In this document: positions 7,468 through 8,310 of the stretch, one piece after another
Numbering within the stretch: position 1 is the stretch's first letter
How the letters are laid out: each line of letters starts with the position of its first letter
Assembly (NCBI GenBank): GCA_021841725.1
Contig: JAKCEC010000050.1
Location: 1 to 8,310 of the forward strand
From: Actinomycetes bacterium
GTDB lineage: Bacteria; Actinomycetota; Acidimicrobiia; Acidimicrobiales; RAAP-2
Direction: 5' to 3'
DNA length: 8,310 nucleotides
The notes under the pieces: generated by a model
Databases searched by the model: none
What the model saw: the letters and a program-made list of their open reading frames with translations, nothing else
What the model was told of the DNA's origin: nothing
Translations under genes and position numbers: made by a program

Positions 7468-7745
7468 GACGCAGAGTCCGGAGAAGTAGGCCCGTTGGAG
7501 GACGAAAGACGTCGGGGCGCCACCCGGTAAACGCCACTACCCAACATCGCCGTGGCCCATCGCGGCCACCACCCCGCATCGAGACGCCTGGTCACAACGG
7601 CGTGGTGGCGGCCCGCACCCGGCCAGCGTAAAAACATCCCGCGCGAGCGAACCGCTGTTGAACTTCCTTCGTCCGTCATAGACCTACCCATCGCCAAGAA
7701 CAGAAATAACGCTCGATACGCCCACGATAGTTCTCCCCAGATTTG

Positions 7746-7806
7746 ATTGATCCCAATTGAGGGGGCTTCCGCCGCATTCGGTGAATGGTGGTCCCAATTG
7801 ATCACC
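7746..7806. promoter_or_regulatory. Paired TCCCAATTGA repeats, candidate operator for uxaC operon
   Basis: TCCCAATTGA occurs at 7751-7760 and again in the same orientation at 7792-7801. The start-to-start distance of 41 bp is about four helical turns, which would place both on one face of the DNA. The right copy sits inside a 20-bp imperfect inverted repeat (7787-7806), GGTGGTC and GATCACC around a 6-bp centre with one mismatch between arms. The left copy is preceded by TTGA. Between them is a small dyad CATTC-ggt-GAATG (7775-7787). The position is about 280-340 bp before the uxaC start. Control by a GntR- or LacI-type uronate regulator is plausible, but no regulator gene is visible. Confidence 0.45.
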
Positions 7807-7896
7807 GACGATTCATCTTCCAGATAGTGCGCTCGGCGTCGGGTTGTCGACGACGTTTTCATCATTCGGCGATTGATGGACTTATGAGTTGGTTCT

Positions 7897-7916
7897 GACA
7901 CATGTAGAGGTGTGTC
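7897..7916. repeat. 6-bp inverted repeat GACACA/TGTGTC
   Basis: GACACA (7897-7902) and TGTGTC (7911-7916) form perfect arms around an 8-nt centre. No T-run follows on either strand, so it is not an intrinsic terminator. It may be another protein-binding dyad in the uxaC upstream region, or belong to an unseen gene to the right. It is short enough to occur by chance. Confidence 0.3.
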
Positions 7917-8002
7917 CGCCCATCGAGGGAAGCCAAAAGTGAAGGTGGGTTAGATCGATGAAGTGATGCTATGTACGGCGTCGAGACACGGGAACTCAAC
8001 CC

Positions 8003-8299
8003 TCACCCGCAACGGCCGCCGAACCAACCGCGCGGCGACTCTTCAGCACTTCGTTTGTCGGTCCCGCAATGTCGACCCAACTCCCACGATTCAAGCGCCG
8101 TGCCCAGGTGGGAAAAGAGGCCACCAAAAACATCCTCATTCTTCGATGGCCGCCGCTCCCCAACCCGAGCCCTCACGAATGTGATGTTGTCCTTCAACAA
8201 CGCCTTCAGATCGGGCTCTCGGTGACGCGCTTCCAATACAGAATCGAAGAACTGGTGCGAAGGGCAATTGGTCCACGGCTCGACTAGTGGGCATCTCAC
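8003..8299 (-). CDS. Doubtful small hypothetical protein, 98 aa
   Basis: A closed minus-strand frame begins at GTG 8299, directly after an in-frame TAG, with AGGA 6-7 nt upstream as a possible Shine-Dalgarno. Third-position G+C is about 65% by hand count (64 of 98 codons), above the local background but below the real genes here. The product is mildly basic and soluble-looking, with a central stretch LKALLKDNITFVRARVGERR; no signal peptide, membrane segment or family motif is recognised. It could be a short foreign gene, a decayed fragment, or a chance frame. It lies upstream of and in line with the uxaC operon but about 535 bp away. Confidence 0.22.
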   Translation of the reverse strand: MRCPLVEPWTNCPSHQFFDSVLEARHREPDLKALLKDNITFVRARVGERRPSKNEDVFGGLFSHLGTALESWELGRHCGTDKRSAEESPRGWFGGRCG

Positions 8300-8310
8300 C
8301 TAGTGTCCTG

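Larger units (their letters stand above)
7468..8310. other. Gene-poor, lower-G+C leader/intergenic region
   Basis: About 840 bp with no convincing gene. Base composition drops: 7741-7800 is about half G+C, whereas the coding regions to the left are much richer. This side lies upstream of the hexuronate operon, so the operon promoter should be here, but I see no clear -35/-10 pair reading leftwards. A minus-strand frame at 7901-7464 (145 codons) has third-position G+C near background, no recognisable domain, and is probably not a gene. A second at 8299-8003 is listed separately. I found no tRNA, rRNA, riboswitch, insertion sequence or attachment site. Confidence 0.6.

Noticed and set aside
6487..7530. 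347-codon plus-strand frame opposite uxaC
   Set aside because: The minus-strand uxaC frame is unmistakable; this product has no recognisable domain.
7464..7901. 145-codon minus-strand frame upstream of uxaC
   Set aside because: Third-position G+C is near background, the product is rich in Trp, His and Ser with no motif, and no ribosome binding site is evident. Only its GTGA overlap with uxaC is notable, and that is recorded as a finding.
8283..8304. ACTAG...CTAGT inverted repeat at the right edge as an insertion-sequence end or attachment site
   Set aside because: The arms are only 5 bp, and no transposase, integrase, tRNA or target duplication accompanies them.

Overview
The window looks like chromosomal DNA from a high-G+C bacterium, most likely an actinomycete (Actinomycetota). 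This rests on strongly G/C-ending codons, frequent GTG starts (three of the five complete genes), and the style of the encoded sugar-acid enzymes. The class is uncertain. Everything recognisable is carbohydrate catabolism. I see no mobile element, CRISPR array, RNA gene or defence system.

Left half (1-3348): a partial minus-strand gene for a large GH63/MGH1-like glycoside hydrolase runs off the left edge. It is divergent, across a 208-bp gap, from a plus-strand pair. That pair is a zinc MDR glucose 1-dehydrogenase (1662-2726) and a P-loop gluconokinase (2833-3348). Together they suggest: glycoside -> glucose -> gluconolactone/gluconate -> 6-phosphogluconate. The 106-bp gap between dehydrogenase and kinase carries a perfect 16-bp palindrome and a second dyad just before the kinase ribosome binding site.

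Right half (3391-7467): three tightly coupled minus-strand genes form a hexuronate operon in the order uxaC, uxuB, manD. uxaC and uxuB overlap by 4 bp; uxuB and manD are 1 nt apart. The expected route is D-glucuronate -> D-fructuronate -> D-mannonate -> 2-keto-3-deoxy-D-gluconate (KDG). KDG kinase, KDG-6-P aldolase, a transporter and a regulator are not in the window. The operon converges on gluconokinase with 42 bp between stop codons.

Right edge (7468-8310): about 840 bp with no convincing gene and base composition near 50% G+C over the stretch counted, unlike the neighbouring genes. It should hold the promoter region of the hexuronate operon. It contains a direct repeat of TCCCAATTGA 41 bp apart, one copy inside a 20-bp imperfect dyad, plus another dyad at 7897-7916 and one weak 98-codon reading frame.

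Overall this is a fairly ordinary sugar-acid catabolic locus. The points most worth a second look are the poorly characterised glycosidase, the operator-like sequences, the gluconokinase residue change, the substrate of the ManD-type dehydratase, and the low-G+C leader.
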